A stretch of 46,808 nucleotides of DNA from Dichomitus squalens LYAD-421 SS1. Its lineage: Eukaryota; Basidiomycota; Agaricomycetes; Polyporales; Polyporaceae. Within the stretch, counting starts at the first letter, position 1, and every line of letters starts with the position of its first letter. The translations under genes and the position numbers were made by a program. The notes beneath the pieces were generated by a model. The model was not told the DNA's origin, ran no database searches, and worked only from the letters and a program-made list of their open reading frames with translations. Shown here piece by piece: positions 44,838-46,808 of the stretch. Where the stretch lies: contig NW_006766922.1 of assembly GCF_000275845.1 (NCBI RefSeq), positions 206,391 to 253,198 of the forward strand, in the 5' to 3' direction.

Positions 44838-46014
44838 CACGATCTTACGGACGAATGCATTCGTTATTGCATTACGTCTCCTCTGGACCACCCTCTTGCG
44901 CCTCACTCAAAGCCGCTCCTACCGAACTTCTGCAAGGTGGATTTTGAAGAGGCCTTCGGGAAGACGGCGGGTTTGACCTTGATACGGTTGCTCTTCGGAC
45001 CACACCTAACGAAAGTTGCCATCCTCTACGGGTCTGAATTGAAGGGCTTTCCACCAGCGATTCAGCTAATTCACGCATTATCGGTCTCATGTCCCAGGCT
45101 GCAGCATCTAGTGTCGCTACGCAGCGTATCGTCGTCTTATACGCACCGGGGCTGTCGCTCCTCCTCGAAGCAATTCAACATCTCGTTACTCTCGCTAAAC
45201 CGGGCATCCGAACGGGCTCTAAGTGGGGACCACTGTTCCATCACTTGGCTCTGCTGAGCGGTGCAAACATGCTGCACATCCTATCTCACAAGACCCCACC
45301 CGACGTACATCGATCCTGGGAACTCGGATCTGTCTTTTACGGACCCGTCGGAGGTTGCCCGAGCCTACTTTTGTGTGTCCCCGACTCCCCGGATCGAGGA
45401 AGTGGTGCTTTCAGTGGAAGAAAGCACACGAATGCCTACCGGGGCTTCAGCGGATTAGGCACTATGGCTAGGGTAGAGCAGGGATTCGGTCTACATAGTG
45501 TTGTTGGGACTAATATGAAGCGGGACTCGGAGATCTCGGTCTTTGCGATTGATCGACAGCTCCCTATACCGGTGAGTCACCCAGTATGATGTTGAGCGTC
45601 CGAGGAGGAGATGTCATCTGAGAGTGGGATAGTTTTGAACGCTCGGATGGCGACCGATAACTTGAACTTGTCAAGTATATTTGCTAGAATTTCACCTACT
45701 TGGTGACAGGAAATGGTTGGAGATTCGCAGAAGACGAATACAACAGAGATCTTATCGAGCACCCGTGGATCGCCAGTGAGACAATGAAGCTCCTGGGCAA
45801 GCGGACGAGACTAACTAGGTTGTGTTGGCCGCCTTGTTCAAGGCGCCTTCTCAGGGATGCCCAGGTTGCCAGATTGGGGAGCCTGTGCCATGTGGCGCGC
45901 GCACATCTACTTGCTCCTTTGCATTCTTCCAGCCTCTGCGGAAACAGCCTTGATCCTTGGCTTTGGAATGTCCTGGATAATACTGCGGTAATCTCTGATG
46001 CTCTCCGGTAAAGA
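44838..46014 (+). pseudogene. F-box/leucine-rich-like gene, frameshifted
   Basis: Coding-like stretches occur in changing frames: about 44868-45113 (VDFEEAFGKTAGLTLIRLLF, then GPHLTKVAILYGSELKGF and SCPRLQHL), about 45137-45304 one frame off (LSLLLEAIQHLVTL, LFHHLALLSGANMLHIL), then about 45309-45435 back in the first frame (DPGNSDLSFTDPSEVARAYF, RIEEVVLSVEES). A later part (NGWRFAEDEYNRDLIEHPW) could follow an intron. The repeat of leucines and the GPHLT block recall the C-terminal region of the large basidiomycete F-box families, which supply substrate adaptors of SCF ubiquitin ligases. The F-box itself was not found here. Intervals between frames are too short for introns, so at least two frameshifts make it a pseudogene, unless the assembly has indels. 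Confidence 0.5.
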
Positions 46015-46448
46015 GCTGGGCTGATCATGACAAACCCCTAGGAACTTCTTGTCGCAGTGCACTGATAGTACATCGTCGAAGCTCACTTGAAATAGTGCCT
46101 GTCATCCTGGATACGCAGCCGCGACCTGTGTCTGCGACCACATCACGCCGACCATCCTCTGCAGAGTTCCATGACTTCTGTGTCCTGGATGGTGCCGCTC
46201 AGTGTTGTTATGACCCCGGTTATGACCGAAGTCATGACCGGTCATGACCCGGTTGACCGGTCATGACGGTTTGTCAAAAGTTAACGCGTGATCTGGGCGG
46301 TCAGGCGCTTAGTCGATCGGACCAAGGGCCGCTGAACATCCAAACTGTAAATCTACATAGACGTAGGTGAGTATGTTCAGGGCTCTGGGAGCGTGAAGCG
46401 AGATCAGTATAGGTATTATGAGAGAATAGCCTGAAATAGGATCTATAG
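46015..46448. other. Region between pseudogene and right-end F-box fragment
   Basis: Apart from the TCATGA repeat listed separately, only short open frames on both strands were seen. Confidence 0.5.
46209..46267. repeat. Clustered palindromic TCATGACCGG-type repeats
   Basis: About 60 bp consist of variants of TATGACC, GTCATGACC and GGTCATGAC. GTCATGACCGGTCATGAC at 46231-46248 is a perfect 18-bp palindrome, and a further GGTCATGAC follows 10 bp later. The unit is repeated at least five times with small changes. Confidence 0.7.
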
Positions 46449-46565
46449 AATACAAAACCCAACATGGCATCAGTAGTAGGCGCAACTTCAAACTACGATT
46501 TATAACCCCGGATGAGCTGCCTCTCGAGCTCCTCATCCGACTCGCTCTATTAACACATCTGATAG
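46449..46565 (+). other. Possible F-box exon at the right edge
   Basis: After a CTATAG acceptor the frame reads RFITPDELPLELLIRLALL up to a GTTTGT donor. D-E-L-P-x-E-L-L with following hydrophobics is how fungal F-boxes begin. The gene would continue beyond the window. There is no ATG in this exon, so an upstream exon or a relic must be assumed. A link with the neighbouring F-box-like pseudogene is possible. Confidence 0.3.
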
Positions 46566-46808
46566 GTTTGTGAATGAATGATACTTCAAAGTTTTGCTTC
46601 GTAAGCAGGCATGTTGGCAGAAAATAACTCACCAGAATACACCTATCAGTATGTATAGTTACTAGTTCTCCACCGGGGCTTTGTGGGCCAGGCATCGAAG
46701 GCACCGAAGGTGCTGGTAGAAGTCCCAGGTACCTTCGTTAGTAGGACTTGCAGGATATCAGACCAACTGTCTCAATCGAAGCTAACATTGTGTTTGATGG
46801 GCAGATGG

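Overview
This is a eukaryotic, fungal window. The genes carry many short introns (mostly 50-60 nt, GTRNGT donors, YAG acceptors, CTRAY-like branch sites). The protein set (fungal-type HMG-box regulators, a DUF6699-type protein, F-box/leucine-rich remnants, a MUP1-like permease) points to a mushroom-forming basidiomycete (Agaricomycetes, perhaps Polyporales). The taxon is an inference from gene style, not a match. I saw no tRNA, rRNA, CRISPR array or bacterial-type operon.

Layout, left to right: an SDR-family dehydrogenase (-) and an ERp38/TigA-type protein disulfide isomerase (-); 5.7 kb with no recognisable gene; HMG-box gene A (-); 3.4 kb empty; a DUF6699-type protein (-) and an endonuclease III-like DNA glycosylase (-); 4.7 kb empty; HMG-box gene B (+); 2.7 kb empty; arginyl-tRNA synthetase (-) and myo-inositol oxygenase (-); a 184-bp MITE in a divergent promoter; a metallophosphoesterase (+); HMG-box gene C (-); 4.75 kb empty; a MUP1-like amino-acid permease (+) with 18 proposed exons; then a frameshifted F-box/LRR-like pseudogene and repeats at the right end. 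Exon structures were worked out by hand from splice signals and continuous reading frame. All eleven gene models close in frame.

The genes do not form one pathway; most look like unrelated housekeeping or metabolic genes. The organising feature is three HMG-box transcription-factor genes within 28 kb. A and C are clear paralogues that share a second motif after the box, and each of the three has 3.4-4.8 kb of gene-free DNA upstream of its start.

Most worth a second look: a one-nucleotide exon and a GC-AG intron required to keep the permease in frame; a 512-nt intron in the arginyl-tRNA synthetase holding an inverted-repeat-bounded, hairpin-rich insert; a clean MITE with 21-bp perfect terminal repeats and a 3-bp target duplication; an arginine-rich in-frame 5' extension of the arginyl-tRNA synthetase suggesting a non-AUG mitochondrial isoform; and the paired HMG motif.
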